Of a stretch of 64,000 bases of DNA, positions 43,228 to 51,542 are shown piece by piece. This stretch comes from SLSG01 sp964477035 (GTDB taxonomy: Bacteria > Bacteroidota > Bacteroidia > Bacteroidales > UBA7960). The translations under genes and the position numbers were made by a program. The notes beneath the pieces were generated by a model that had not been told where the DNA came from, searched no databases, and was given only the letters and a program-made list of their open reading frames with translations. Numbering within the stretch: position 1 is the stretch's first letter; every line of letters begins with the position of its first letter. The stretch covers positions 53,226 through 117,225 of the forward strand of contig CAYZCW010000009.1 in assembly GCA_964477035.1 (NCBI GenBank), given 5' to 3'.

Positions 43228-44667
43228 TCACACCTTCGCCGTCTTCCAGCCGCCCCGCCGGAACAGCCAGAGAGTGAACAAGCCGACGCTGGTCTCCGAG
43301 ATGAACACCCCCCAGAACACGCCCGTGTGGGCCCATCCGAGGCGGATGGCCAGGTACCAGGAAAGGGGAATCTGGATCAGCCAGAAGAACACCAGGTTGA
43401 TCCTGGTGGGGGTGCGTGTGTCGCCCGCCCCGTTGAAGGCCTGTACCGCCACCATCCACCAGCCGTACACGAAGAAGGAGTAGGAGAGGATGCGCAGCCA
43501 CTCCGCCCCGATCCCGATCACCCGGGCGTCGTCCGTGAAGAGGCCCATGAGCTGCCGGTTGAAGAAGAAAAACAGCAGGGAGACCCCCACCAGGAACACC
43601 ATGTTGTAGAAGCCCGTGCGCCAGACGGCCGCCTCGGCCCTGTCGGCGTCGCCCGCCCCCAGGTTCTGTCCCACGAGGGTGGTGGCCGCGTTGGCCATGC
43701 CCCAGGCCGGCATGGTGGTGAACATCATGATGCGGATGGCGATGGTGGCGCCGGCCACCGCTTCGCTGCCCGTCTCGGCCAGGATGCGGACCAGAAACAC
43801 CCAGGAGGTCATGGACACGAGCATCTGCCCGATGCCGCCCAGGGAGGTGTTCACGATGTTGCGCAGGATGGCCGCGTTCCAGCGTAAGTAAGACCAGGTG
43901 GCGCGGATGTGCCGGCTGCCGCGGAACAGGATGAACAGCTGCACGAGCACGCCCGTGCCCCTGCCGATGTTGGTGGCGATGGCCGCCCCTTCGATGCCCA
44001 TGGCCGGAAAGGGTCCCCAGCCGAAGATCAGCAGGGGGTCCAGCACGATGTTGATGCCGTTGGCGATCCACAGCACCTTCATGGCCACGGCCGCGTCGCC
44101 CGCCCCCCGGAAGATGGCGTTGATCACGAACAGGAACATGATCACCCCGTTGCCGGCCAGCATCCACCGGGTGTATTTATAGCCCTCTTCGATCGCCCAG
44201 GCGTCGCCCCCCATGAGCGCCAGAAGGTCCTTCGCGAAGAAGATGCCCGCCAGGGAAAAGGGCACGGACGCCAGCAGTGCCAGCAGGATGGCCTGTACGG
44301 CCGTGCGCCCGGCCTCTTCGGGCTTCTTCTCGCCGATGCGGCGGGCCACGATGGCCGTCACCGCCACGGCCAGTCCCATGCCGATCGAATAAAGCAGGTA
44401 AAGATACGTCTCGGTGAGTCCGACGGTGGCCACCGCCGAGGCGCCCAGCCTGCCCACGAAATAGATGTCGGCCACGGCGAAGGTCGACTCCATGACCAGC
44501 TCCAGCACCATGGGTACGGCCAGCAGCAGGATGGCCCGGCGGATGGGGATCGTGGTGTAGTCGGCATCCGAGCCCCTGACAGCCAGCTTGATGTTCTGCC
44601 AGAGGCTGATGCGGGCCGCATCGACCGGGGGGGTGTCCGGGTGGTGATCGTGGGGGTTCAAAACCAA
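43228..44667 (-). CDS. MATE family efflux transporter
   Basis: 479 aa with twelve transmembrane helices and the duplicated MATE layout (PMVLELVMESTFAVADIYFVGRLG near the start; GMANAATTLVGQNLGAG mid-protein). It exports cationic drugs by sodium or proton antiport. The only start that keeps the leading segment is TTG at 44667 (or TTG at 44661); no ATG is available before helix 1, which is unusual in this window. Confidence 0.9.
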   Translation of the reverse strand: MVLNPHDHHPDTPPVDAARISLWQNIKLAVRGSDADYTTIPIRRAILLLAVPMVLELVMESTFAVADIYFVGRLGASAVATVGLTETYLYLLYSIGMGLAVAVTAIVARRIGEKKPEEAGRTAVQAILLALLASVPFSLAGIFFAKDLLALMGGDAWAIEEGYKYTRWMLAGNGVIMFLFVINAIFRGAGDAAVAMKVLWIANGINIVLDPLLIFGWGPFPAMGIEGAAIATNIGRGTGVLVQLFILFRGSRHIRATWSYLRWNAAILRNIVNTSLGGIGQMLVSMTSWVFLVRILAETGSEAVAGATIAIRIMMFTTMPAWGMANAATTLVGQNLGAGDADRAEAAVWRTGFYNMVFLVGVSLLFFFFNRQLMGLFTDDARVIGIGAEWLRILSYSFFVYGWWMVAVQAFNGAGDTRTPTRINLVFFWLIQIPLSWYLAIRLGWAHTGVFWGVFISETSVGLFTLWLFRRGGWKTAKV

Positions 44668-44707
44668 TGTTTGCTTTACCTGAAGTTACGAAAAAACCGG
44701 ATGCGAA

Positions 44708-45325
44708 TCACCTTCCTGCAGCCGGGTCCTCCGGCGGCGGTGTCCCGGCCGCTGCTTCCCGCCGCAGGGGCCCGGCCGCTGCGTCATGACGCAGCAGGGA
44801 ATACACCTGCAGGTCGGTATAGGCGCCGCCGGTCAGGCGCTCCCCGTCCCGTTCGATCCCTTCGGGGGCGAAGCCCAGCCTCTCCGGGATGCGTCGGCTG
44901 GGCAGGTTGTTTACCGCACAGCGTATCTGGATGCGGTGCATGCCCAGGCTTTCGAATGCGAACGAGACCAGCGCCCGCACCGCGCGGGTGGCCAGCCCCT
45001 GCTTCTGGAAAGGCTCCGACAGCCAGTAGCCGATCTCGGTGCGCCGGTTCACATGGTCCGTCTCCTTGAGTCCCGCGATGCCCGCGAACGCCCCCCGGTG
45101 GCGGATCACGAAAACCCAGTCGCGGCGGTCCGCTGCCCCGCCGCCGACCGATTCGATATAGGCCTCCGTATCGCCCAGTTCCCGGGTCATCTCCACAAAC
45201 GGCAGCCACCGTCCCAGGTAGTCCCGCTGGCTGTCGATGGCCCGGAAGATGTCCGGGGCGTCGGACGCATCGATCTGCTTCAGCAGCAGCTGGTCGTCCA
45301 CCGGTATGCTCATAGGCTCTTGCAT
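44708..45325 (-). CDS. RimJ/RimL-type GNAT acetyltransferase
   Basis: 205 aa from the ATG at 45325 (ATG at 45313 also possible). The GNAT core is clear: RTEIGYWLSEPFQKQGLATRAVRALVSFAFE (acetyl-CoA loop) and NNLPSRRIPERLGF. It resembles ribosomal-protein-serine acetyltransferases. The C-terminal 20 residues are Ala/Pro-rich; the DNA there contains repeated CCCGGCCGCTGC words and could have drifted. Confidence 0.85.
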   Translation of the reverse strand: MQEPMSIPVDDQLLLKQIDASDAPDIFRAIDSQRDYLGRWLPFVEMTRELGDTEAYIESVGGGAADRRDWVFVIRHRGAFAGIAGLKETDHVNRRTEIGYWLSEPFQKQGLATRAVRALVSFAFESLGMHRIQIRCAVNNLPSRRIPERLGFAPEGIERDGERLTGGAYTDLQVYSLLRHDAAAGPLRREAAAGTPPPEDPAAGR

Positions 45326-45341
45326 GGAAAATAATTATTCG

Positions 45342-46130
45342 TTATGGTTTTGCGGGACCTGGCCGCCAAGCGGTTTTTACCGCACGGGTGGCCATGAAGG
45401 GCGGGAAGAAGCCGTCCATCTCATGCCCTCCGCCCCAATGGTCTTCATACATATGGGTCAGACAAAAGCCTGCCTCCAGCTGCCCCCCGATCTGGGCGGT
45501 CCAGCCGTGCCCGAACTCCAGGGGCTCCTTTTCCCGGATGAGCCTGTCCCGCTCCTCCGGCGGCAGGGAGCGCAGGTCGGAATAGGGCTGGCTGTGGGCC
45601 AGCACAAAAGAGCCGTCCCTATTCTGCAGCTGGTACATCAAGGGGTTGATCAGTCCCGTCATCAGCACCCCGCCCGGCCGAAGCACCCGGTGGCACTCCC
45701 TCCAGACCCGTCCGACCTCCTCAATGAACACCACCGAGCAGGGGTTGAAGACCAGGTCGAAGGAGGCGTCGGGAAAGACGGACAAATCGCGCATGTCGCC
45801 CCGGACCGTCCGGAGGGAAAGCCCGTGGCGGCCGGCCACCTCCTCGTCCTGCCCCAGCTGCCGCTCCGACTGGTCGAACACCGTGACCCGCGCCCCTCCG
45901 GCAGCCAGGATGGGTCCCTGCTGCCCGCCTCCGGAGGCCAGCGCCAGGACCTCCAGGCCCTGCAGTTCCGGAAACCAGTCCCTCGGCACCTTCCTGGACG
46001 GGGTCAGCAGGATCCCCCACCGGCCCTTGCGGGCCTCCTCCACCTCGCTGTCCGGCACCGGGACCGTCCAGCGGTCGCCCTTGCCGACATAGTGGTTCCA
46101 GGCCTGCCTGTTGTGTTCTGTGTAGTCCAT
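45342..46130 (-). CDS. Class I SAM-dependent methyltransferase
   Basis: 262 aa. The SAM-binding motif I is LEVLALASGGGQQ, followed by VTVFDQSERQL (motif II), GDMRDLSVFPDASFDLVFNP (motif III/post I) and CHRVLRPGGVLMTG. Methyltransf_11-like; acceptor unknown. It is 16 bp upstream of the GNAT gene in the same direction, suggesting co-transcription. Confidence 0.88.
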   Translation of the reverse strand: MDYTEHNRQAWNHYVGKGDRWTVPVPDSEVEEARKGRWGILLTPSRKVPRDWFPELQGLEVLALASGGGQQGPILAAGGARVTVFDQSERQLGQDEEVAGRHGLSLRTVRGDMRDLSVFPDASFDLVFNPCSVVFIEEVGRVWRECHRVLRPGGVLMTGLINPLMYQLQNRDGSFVLAHSQPYSDLRSLPPEERDRLIREKEPLEFGHGWTAQIGGQLEAGFCLTHMYEDHWGGGHEMDGFFPPFMATRAVKTAWRPGPAKP

Positions 46131-46199
46131 GGAAAATGATTCGATTGGTTTCGCGTAAGGGTGGCAGTCGGGCTCTGTCTCATTTCGTGCGGGCCGATG

Positions 46200-46997
46200 T
46201 CAGCCAATTTCTTCCAGAAAGCCGCGCAGGACCTGGTTGAACCGTGCGGGGTTGTCCTGGTTGGCGATGTGGTTGGCATGGTCGATCTCAGCGTACCGGC
46301 TGCCTGCGGTGCGGCGGTGCCATCCCCGGCAGCCGCGCCGGATGAAGAACAGGTCCTTCCTGCCACAGGTGATCAGCAGCGGCCTTTTTGCCGGTGCCGG
46401 AGACTGGTCGATCAGGTCGTACATCATGTCACGGGTGATTTTCATGGCCAGGGACATGCCGGTATTCGCCATGGTCTCGCTCAGATACCGCTGTACCTCC
46501 TTTCTGACCGCCCGGTGGCGTCCGAACGACCGGCAGAACATGCCTTCGGGCATCAGCTTGAACAGGCCCGTCATGAGAGGCACGAAAGGACGTGCCCAGC
46601 GTCCGGCATGGCTTTTCAGTTCGACCCCTGGTACGTGCACACTGGCTTTGGCCAAGCCCGGATGCCGCAGCAGGAAGTACTGGGCGATGATGCTGCCCAG
46701 GGACTGTCCCACCAGGACGGCCGATCCGACGCCGTGCTCCATAAGGAGTTCCTGCAGGCAGTCGGCCGACAACCGGGTGAATCGCGTGTCGTAGTCGCCC
46801 AGGGTTGATTCCCCGTGACCGGGGAGGTCCCACAACAAGACCCGGTAGTTGTCCTTCAGGGCCTCAGCCTGCTCCAGGAAGGTCCGCCTGTCCATGCCCA
46901 CCCCGTGAATAAAGGCCACCACCGGGGCCTCCTCCGGCCCGTGCCATTCATAGCTGATATCGCCGTACCGGCATTTGTATGTCAAACGGTCATTCAT
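46200..46997 (-). CDS. Alpha/beta hydrolase
   Basis: 265 aa from the ATG at 46997. Catalytic motifs: oxyanion FIHGVGMDRR, nucleophile elbow VGQSLGS with Ser, a late Asp in CGRKD and His in DHANHIANQDNP. Similar to carboxylesterases and BioH-like hydrolases; substrate unknown. A minus-10 element lies 42 nt upstream. Confidence 0.86.
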   Translation of the reverse strand: MNDRLTYKCRYGDISYEWHGPEEAPVVAFIHGVGMDRRTFLEQAEALKDNYRVLLWDLPGHGESTLGDYDTRFTRLSADCLQELLMEHGVGSAVLVGQSLGSIIAQYFLLRHPGLAKASVHVPGVELKSHAGRWARPFVPLMTGLFKLMPEGMFCRSFGRHRAVRKEVQRYLSETMANTGMSLAMKITRDMMYDLIDQSPAPAKRPLLITCGRKDLFFIRRGCRGWHRRTAGSRYAEIDHANHIANQDNPARFNQVLRGFLEEIG

Positions 46998-47038
46998 TAT
47001 TTGCAAAGCTTGGGTTTAGCGATTCAGGAGCCTTCCTG

Positions 47039-47046
47039 CAAACATA
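47039..47046 (-). promoter_or_regulatory. Minus-10 element TATGTTTG of the alpha/beta hydrolase
   Basis: Exact TAnnTTTG match on the minus strand 42 nt before the ATG at 46997; upstream element unclear. Confidence 0.45.
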
Positions 47047-47201
47047 CACAATTCCAGCGATACGCCGGCCGGATGCGGTGCTGCCGCGGCCCGGAAAATC
47101 CTTTTTCTTGCTGCGACATGCTTTGGCGCTTTGGGGGCGTATCTTGGCGGCAGATTCCGGCGGGGCAGGAGGGAGCCGCCGCGTGAAGATCCTATGACGC
47201 A

Positions 47202-48212
47202 ATGGTTATGGTACGAAAATTCTCGAAAGACATGCTGTTGGGCATGGCCGTGGGTGATGCCCTGGGCGTGCCGGTGGCGTTCAGCAGCCGGGAGGAGCGG
47301 GCGCGGGACCCGGTCACCGGCATGCGCGGCTACGGCACCCATTACCAGCCTCCGGGCACCTGGTCGGACGACAGCTCCCTGGCCTTTTGCCTGGCCGAGT
47401 CCCTGTGCCGGGGCTACCGGCCGGACGATATCGGGGAGCGCTTCGTGCGCTGGCTTTTTCACGGCTACTGGACCGCCCACGGGCGGGTGTTCGATGTGGG
47501 GACCACCACCCGGCGGGCCATCGGCAAGCTGAAGGTGGGGGCGCCCCCCGAAAAGGCCGGGGGCGGGGAGGAGCGGGACAACGGCAACGGTTCCCTGATG
47601 CGCATCCTGCCCCTTTTGGCCCACACCCGTCTGATGCCCTGGGAGGAGGCCCTGCCCGTGATCCGGGCCGTGTCGGGGCTGACCCATGCCCATCCGCGCT
47701 CGGTGCTGGGCTGCGTCCTTTTGCTGGAGCTGGCCTCGCGGCTTGCCTCGCACGACCTGGCCTTCGCGATGATCAAGTGGCAGGGTCATATGGGCATGCT
47801 GCTGGCGGAGACGCCCTGGCTGTCCGACGAAAAACACCATTACGGACGTCTTTTATTCGACCACCGGACCCGGCGGCGGGACTACCTGGAGCCCCTGGAG
47901 GCAATCCGGCGCATCCCGCGCGATCAGATCCGGTCGGACGGCTATGTGGTGCACACCCTGGAGGCGGCCCTGTGGTGCCTGGTCACCACGGGCTGCTACC
48001 GCGAGGCCGTGCTGGCGGCCGTGAACCTGGGCGGGGACACCGACAGCGTGGGGGCGGTGACGGGTGGGCTGGCGGGGCTCCTTTACGGACACCGGACCAT
48101 CCCCCAGGAGTGGCTGGTGGAGCTGGCGCGGCGGGACGACATCCTGGAGCTGGCCGGGCGGCTGGATGCGTACCACCTGCGGCAGGTCTGCGGGCGGTTC
48201 AGCCCGGCATAA
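47202..48212 (+). CDS. ADP-ribosylglycohydrolase (DraG/ARH family)
   Basis: 336 aa. Family motifs: GMAVGDALGVPVAF at the N-terminus, TWSDDSSLAFCLA (metal-binding SDD), NGNGSLMR, and LGGDTDSVGAVTGGLAGLLYG (metal-binding GDTDS). These residues position two magnesium ions for cleavage of ADP-ribose from proteins or nucleic acids. Start at 47202 or 47208 (ATG GTT ATG). A WYL regulator follows 76 bp downstream. Confidence 0.93.
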   Translation: MVMVRKFSKDMLLGMAVGDALGVPVAFSSREERARDPVTGMRGYGTHYQPPGTWSDDSSLAFCLAESLCRGYRPDDIGERFVRWLFHGYWTAHGRVFDVGTTTRRAIGKLKVGAPPEKAGGGEERDNGNGSLMRILPLLAHTRLMPWEEALPVIRAVSGLTHAHPRSVLGCVLLLELASRLASHDLAFAMIKWQGHMGMLLAETPWLSDEKHHYGRLLFDHRTRRRDYLEPLEAIRRIPRDQIRSDGYVVHTLEAALWCLVTTGCYREAVLAAVNLGGDTDSVGAVTGGLAGLLYGHRTIPQEWLVELARRDDILELAGRLDAYHLRQVCGRFSPA

Positions 48213-48288
48213 GGGGGCGCCGGAAAGCGATCCTGCGGAACCGACACCAAAAATTCGTATGTTTATGGCGCACCATCCACCACGCAGC

Positions 48289-49194
48289 ATGTCTAAGCAT
48301 GGCACCATCAAGCGCTACGCGCTCATCCTGGAGAAGGTCCGCCGGAGGCAGTACCCCTCCTTCGAGGACATCCGGGACTTTTTGGCCGACCACGACCTGG
48401 AGGTGTCGCGGCGCACCATCCAGCGCGACATCGAGCAGATCCGCTATGAGTTCGGGGTGGAGGTCTTGTACGACCGCCACCGCAACGGCTACGCGATCGA
48501 CCTGGAGAACAGCGTCGACATCCCCTCCTTCATGCGTTTCCTGGAGATCGTGAACACCGCCCAGCTGCTGACCGACTCCCTGAGGGAGAGCAAGGAAAGC
48601 CTGGAGCACCTCATGTTCGAGTCGGACGGGGAATTCCGCGGCTCGGGCCACCTGCGGCCCCTGCTGGGGGCGATCCGCGACCGGCGGCGGGTGGCCTTCG
48701 ACTACACCAAGTTCACCGCCCGTCCCTCCTCGACCCATTACCAGGTGGAGCCCTACCTGCTGAAGGAGTACCAGAACCGCTGGTACCTGGTGGGCATCAG
48801 CGTGAGGGTGGGGGCGTTCCGCATCTTCGGGCTGGACCGCATGGTCGGATTGAAAGTGCTGGACGAGACCTTCGAGCGGGTCCCCGGCACCGACCCCCGA
48901 CAGCTGTTCGGGCACACGGTCGGCCTCACCTACAACGAGAAAGGCCCGGAGCGGGTTGTACTGTCGTTCACCCCCCTGCAGGGCAAGTACATCCAGAGCC
49001 TGCCGCTGCATCACAGCCAGGAAGTGCTGAAAGACACGGACCGGGAGCTGCGCATCTGCCTGTTCGTGGTGCCCAACTTTGAGTTCAAGCAAAAGATCCT
49101 CATGCACGGGGCCACCGTGAAAGTGCTGGAGCCCGCCTGGCTTGCCGCGGAGATCCGGGACACCCTGCAGGCCGCGGCCCGTAAATACAAATAG
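48289..49194 (+). CDS. WYL-domain helix-turn-helix regulator
   Basis: 301 aa from the ATG at 48289. An N-terminal winged helix (LADHDLEVSRRTIQRDIEQIRYEFG) is followed by a WYL domain with PYLLKEYQNRWYLVGI and a C-terminal WCX-like extension. Such proteins sense ligands (nucleotides or nucleic acid) and often repress defence or DNA-damage genes. Neighbour of an ADP-ribosylglycohydrolase in the same direction. Its stop codon is part of a perfect hairpin. Confidence 0.9.
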   Translation: MSKHGTIKRYALILEKVRRRQYPSFEDIRDFLADHDLEVSRRTIQRDIEQIRYEFGVEVLYDRHRNGYAIDLENSVDIPSFMRFLEIVNTAQLLTDSLRESKESLEHLMFESDGEFRGSGHLRPLLGAIRDRRRVAFDYTKFTARPSSTHYQVEPYLLKEYQNRWYLVGISVRVGAFRIFGLDRMVGLKVLDETFERVPGTDPRQLFGHTVGLTYNEKGPERVVLSFTPLQGKYIQSLPLHHSQEVLKDTDRELRICLFVVPNFEFKQKILMHGATVKVLEPAWLAAEIRDTLQAAARKYK

Positions 49195-49214
49195 CCGGCC
49201 TGGGGGCCGGCTAT
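49191..49214 (-). terminator. Hairpin between WYL gene and His-rich gene
   Basis: ATAGCCGGCC (49191-49200) pairs perfectly with GGCCGGCTAT (49205-49214), loop 4 nt. On the minus strand a short U-rich stretch (TTGTATTT) follows, so it may end the His-rich gene transcript; no T-run on the plus side. Confidence 0.55.
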
Positions 49215-49263
49215 CCGGGGAGGTTATGGTGGGATGGGGCCGGAAGGGCCCCGGCAGTTTCCG

Positions 49264-49629
49264 TTATTCGGTCTTCGGCTCTTCGGCCCTTTCGGCGCGG
49301 CGCTGCTCCCGCCACTGGCGGATGCGCTCGAACAGCCCGGACTCCTGGTTGCGGGGCTTGAGTTCGTGCCATTGGTGGATGCAGTTGGGATCCGTTCCGT
49401 TGCAGCAATTGGCGTGTCTGACGGCCTGCTCATGCGCCTGCCGGTGCATCTCCATGGCCAGCTCGTGGTGCTGGCGGTGGGTCTCCATGGCGTGCTGATG
49501 GGCCTGTTGGTGCGCCTGCTGGTGAATGCTGTGGACATCGTGCGGGTTATGGGGATTGGCCGGGACCTGTGCGGCAGCCATTCCTGCAGCGGAAATGGCG
49601 AATACGATGAGGATCAATATTTTTTTCAT
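49264..49629 (-). CDS. Small secreted His-rich protein
   Basis: 121 aa from the ATG at 49629, with signal peptide MKKILILIVFAISAAGMAAA. Residues 26-72 hold a His/Gln/Met-rich helix-like stretch (HQQAHQQAHQHAMETH..., about 16 His) followed by NCCNGTDPNC and a basic amphipathic C-terminus (RIRQWREQRRAERAEE). The His/Met/Cys content suggests metal binding in the periplasm; this is inference. Not recognised as a named family. Confidence 0.65.
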   Translation of the reverse strand: MKKILILIVFAISAAGMAAAQVPANPHNPHDVHSIHQQAHQQAHQHAMETHRQHHELAMEMHRQAHEQAVRHANCCNGTDPNCIHQWHELKPRNQESGLFERIRQWREQRRAERAEEPKTE

Positions 49630-49880
49630 GGTCGTATGGTATGGGGGTGTGGATAAAACATAAAAAACATCACACAGATGTACCCCTATAATAACAAAAT
49701 CCGTACCGTATTTCGTATGCAGGCCAGGAAAATTCAAAAAAAAATATAATGCTCCCGGGGCGGTCCCGCCGGAGGCATGGATAAATTCGGTAAGTTTACA
49801 TCCTTTCCAAGGAAGGGCCCGATTCATTCGATCATCGAAGCATAAAAGGCGACCATCCGGCAACGCAAGCGGTGTTGATA

Positions 49881-50045
49881 ATGAAAAATACCCTGATTTT
49901 ATCCCTGGTTTTCTGCCTGACAGGCCCGGGGGCTTTTGCCCAGCTGTCGCTGACGGTCGAGATCGTGGGATTGCGCAGCAACAAGGGACAGGTGCTGCTG
50001 GAGCTCAGTGATGAAAACCAGCGGCCCAAAACCAAATATTTTTAA
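49881..50045 (+). pseudogene. Truncated DUF2141-like secreted protein
   Basis: 54 codons: signal peptide MKNTLILSLVFCLTGPGAFA, then LTVEIVGLRSNKGQVLLEL, which is the start of a DUF2141 domain (normally about 110-120 residues after the signal). The reading frame stops after QRPKTKYF, so roughly two thirds are missing. It ends 5 bp before the NTF2-like gene. Likely a remnant left by a deletion, or a short leader of the operon. Confidence 0.6.
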
Positions 50046-50050
50046 CCGAT

Positions 50051-50536
50051 ATGAGTCAACAGGAACCCAGGCCCATGGCGGAACCCGTTGAAGAGCAGGA
50101 ACGGGTGGCCATCAACAGGGACACCATCCGGGAATTGTGGTCGAAGACCTATAACCGGGAGGGAAAACCCGATTGGTCGCACATCTTTCCCTACTATCAC
50201 CAGGACATCGTTTTTCAGGACACCATTCAGCGGATCGAGGGGAAGGACAACTTCATCGCCATGTGCAACCGCCTGACAAAGAGGACAAAACAGCTGAAGA
50301 TGGAGATCCTGGCCATCGCCCAGCATGACAATGTGATCCTGTTCGACTGGGTGATGACCATGATGTTCAAGAAGTACCCCAACACGCCCATGTACGGATC
50401 GACAAAACTCGTGATCAGCGAGGACGGCCTGATCAGGGAACAACGCGACTATTACGACCTGTGGGGCGATATTTTCAACAACATCCCCCGTTTTGGCAAG
50501 ATGTACCGCCGCTTCCTCATCAGGAAATTCGGATGA
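50051..50536 (+). CDS. NTF2/SnoaL-like protein
   Basis: 161 aa. The domain core (TIRELWSKTYNREGKPDWSHIFPYYHQDIVFQDTIQRIEGKDNFIAMCNRL...) has the cone-shaped NTF2-like fold pattern; members are isomerases, cyclases or ligand-binding proteins. It opens a four-gene plus-strand operon (7 bp gap to the SDR gene). A role in the same pathway as the redox enzymes is inferred from position only. Confidence 0.78.
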   Translation: MSQQEPRPMAEPVEEQERVAINRDTIRELWSKTYNREGKPDWSHIFPYYHQDIVFQDTIQRIEGKDNFIAMCNRLTKRTKQLKMEILAIAQHDNVILFDWVMTMMFKKYPNTPMYGSTKLVISEDGLIREQRDYYDLWGDIFNNIPRFGKMYRRFLIRKFG

Positions 50537-50543
50537 CGGACGT

Positions 50544-51494
50544 ATGAGAAAGAAAACAGTTCAATACATCCGGGAGTACCGGTGGGGCAATATATTTGCC
50601 ATGATCCGGAACAACCGCAAGGACCCGCTGGTCTGCCGGGACGACTTCAGGGGAAGGCTCGTGGTGATCACCGGGGCCACCTCGGGCATTGGCTACCTGA
50701 CCGCAAGAAAGTACGCCGCCCACGGGGCAAACCTGTTGTGCATCAACCGGAGCCCTGAAAAATCAGAAAAGCTCCGCCGCGAGATCCAGGGCGACTTCGG
50801 GGTGGGGTGCGACTGCCGCATTGCCGACCTGAGCCGCCTGGACGATATTTTCCGGGTGGCCCGGGACCTGGCCCGCCTGCCCGGGCCCATCGACGTGCTG
50901 ATCCACAATGCCGGGGTCTACCTGACCAAAAGGGAGCTGACCCCCGAGGGTTTCGATAAGGTCTTTGTGGTCCACTACCTGTCGTCCTTCATCATCAACC
51001 ACACCCTGATGGACAAACTCAAAGGGCAGGAACAGGCCAGGATCCTCATGGTAGGCTCCGAGGGCCACCGGTTCGCGGCCTGGGGACTCAGGCTGGACGA
51101 CCTGCACTGGGAAAAAAGAAGGTATTCGGGCCTGAAGAGCTATGGCGCCGCCAAAACCGCCCAGTTGCTGTCCATGATCGTGTTTGACACCCTTTTTGAA
51201 AACAGCGGGGTCAGCATCAACACCATGCACCCCGGGGCCGTCAAAACAGACACCGGGCAGGAAAACGGGCCGTTTTACCGCTGGCTGAAGCGGCATGTTC
51301 TCGACAAGACCCTGCGGCCTGCCGGGATATCGGCGGAGGCCCTTTACTACCTGGGCGTGGCGAAAGAGTTGGATGGGGTCAGCGGGAAATTCTTTAACTT
51401 AACCACCCGGGAGGAACCGGCGCCGCCGGCCCTGGACCGGGAGGTCGCCCGGGAGCTTTGGGAGGCATCGCTGACCATGGCCGGGATCAAATGA
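50544..51494 (+). CDS. Short-chain dehydrogenase/reductase
   Basis: 316 aa from the ATG at 50544. Rossmann motif TGATSGIG, NAG (HNAGVYL), catalytic Ser in VGSEGH and YGAAK (YxxxK). The N-terminal extension of about 38 residues and the C-terminal part match retinol dehydrogenase-like SDRs, which act on long-chain or isoprenoid alcohols and ketones. Second gene of the operon. Confidence 0.9.
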   Translation: MRKKTVQYIREYRWGNIFAMIRNNRKDPLVCRDDFRGRLVVITGATSGIGYLTARKYAAHGANLLCINRSPEKSEKLRREIQGDFGVGCDCRIADLSRLDDIFRVARDLARLPGPIDVLIHNAGVYLTKRELTPEGFDKVFVVHYLSSFIINHTLMDKLKGQEQARILMVGSEGHRFAAWGLRLDDLHWEKRRYSGLKSYGAAKTAQLLSMIVFDTLFENSGVSINTMHPGAVKTDTGQENGPFYRWLKRHVLDKTLRPAGISAEALYYLGVAKELDGVSGKFFNLTTREEPAPPALDREVARELWEASLTMAGIK

Positions 51495-51542
51495 TGTTCA
51501 GTTAATGGCCGGTTTACCCAACGGTTTACCGGAGGTAAGATC

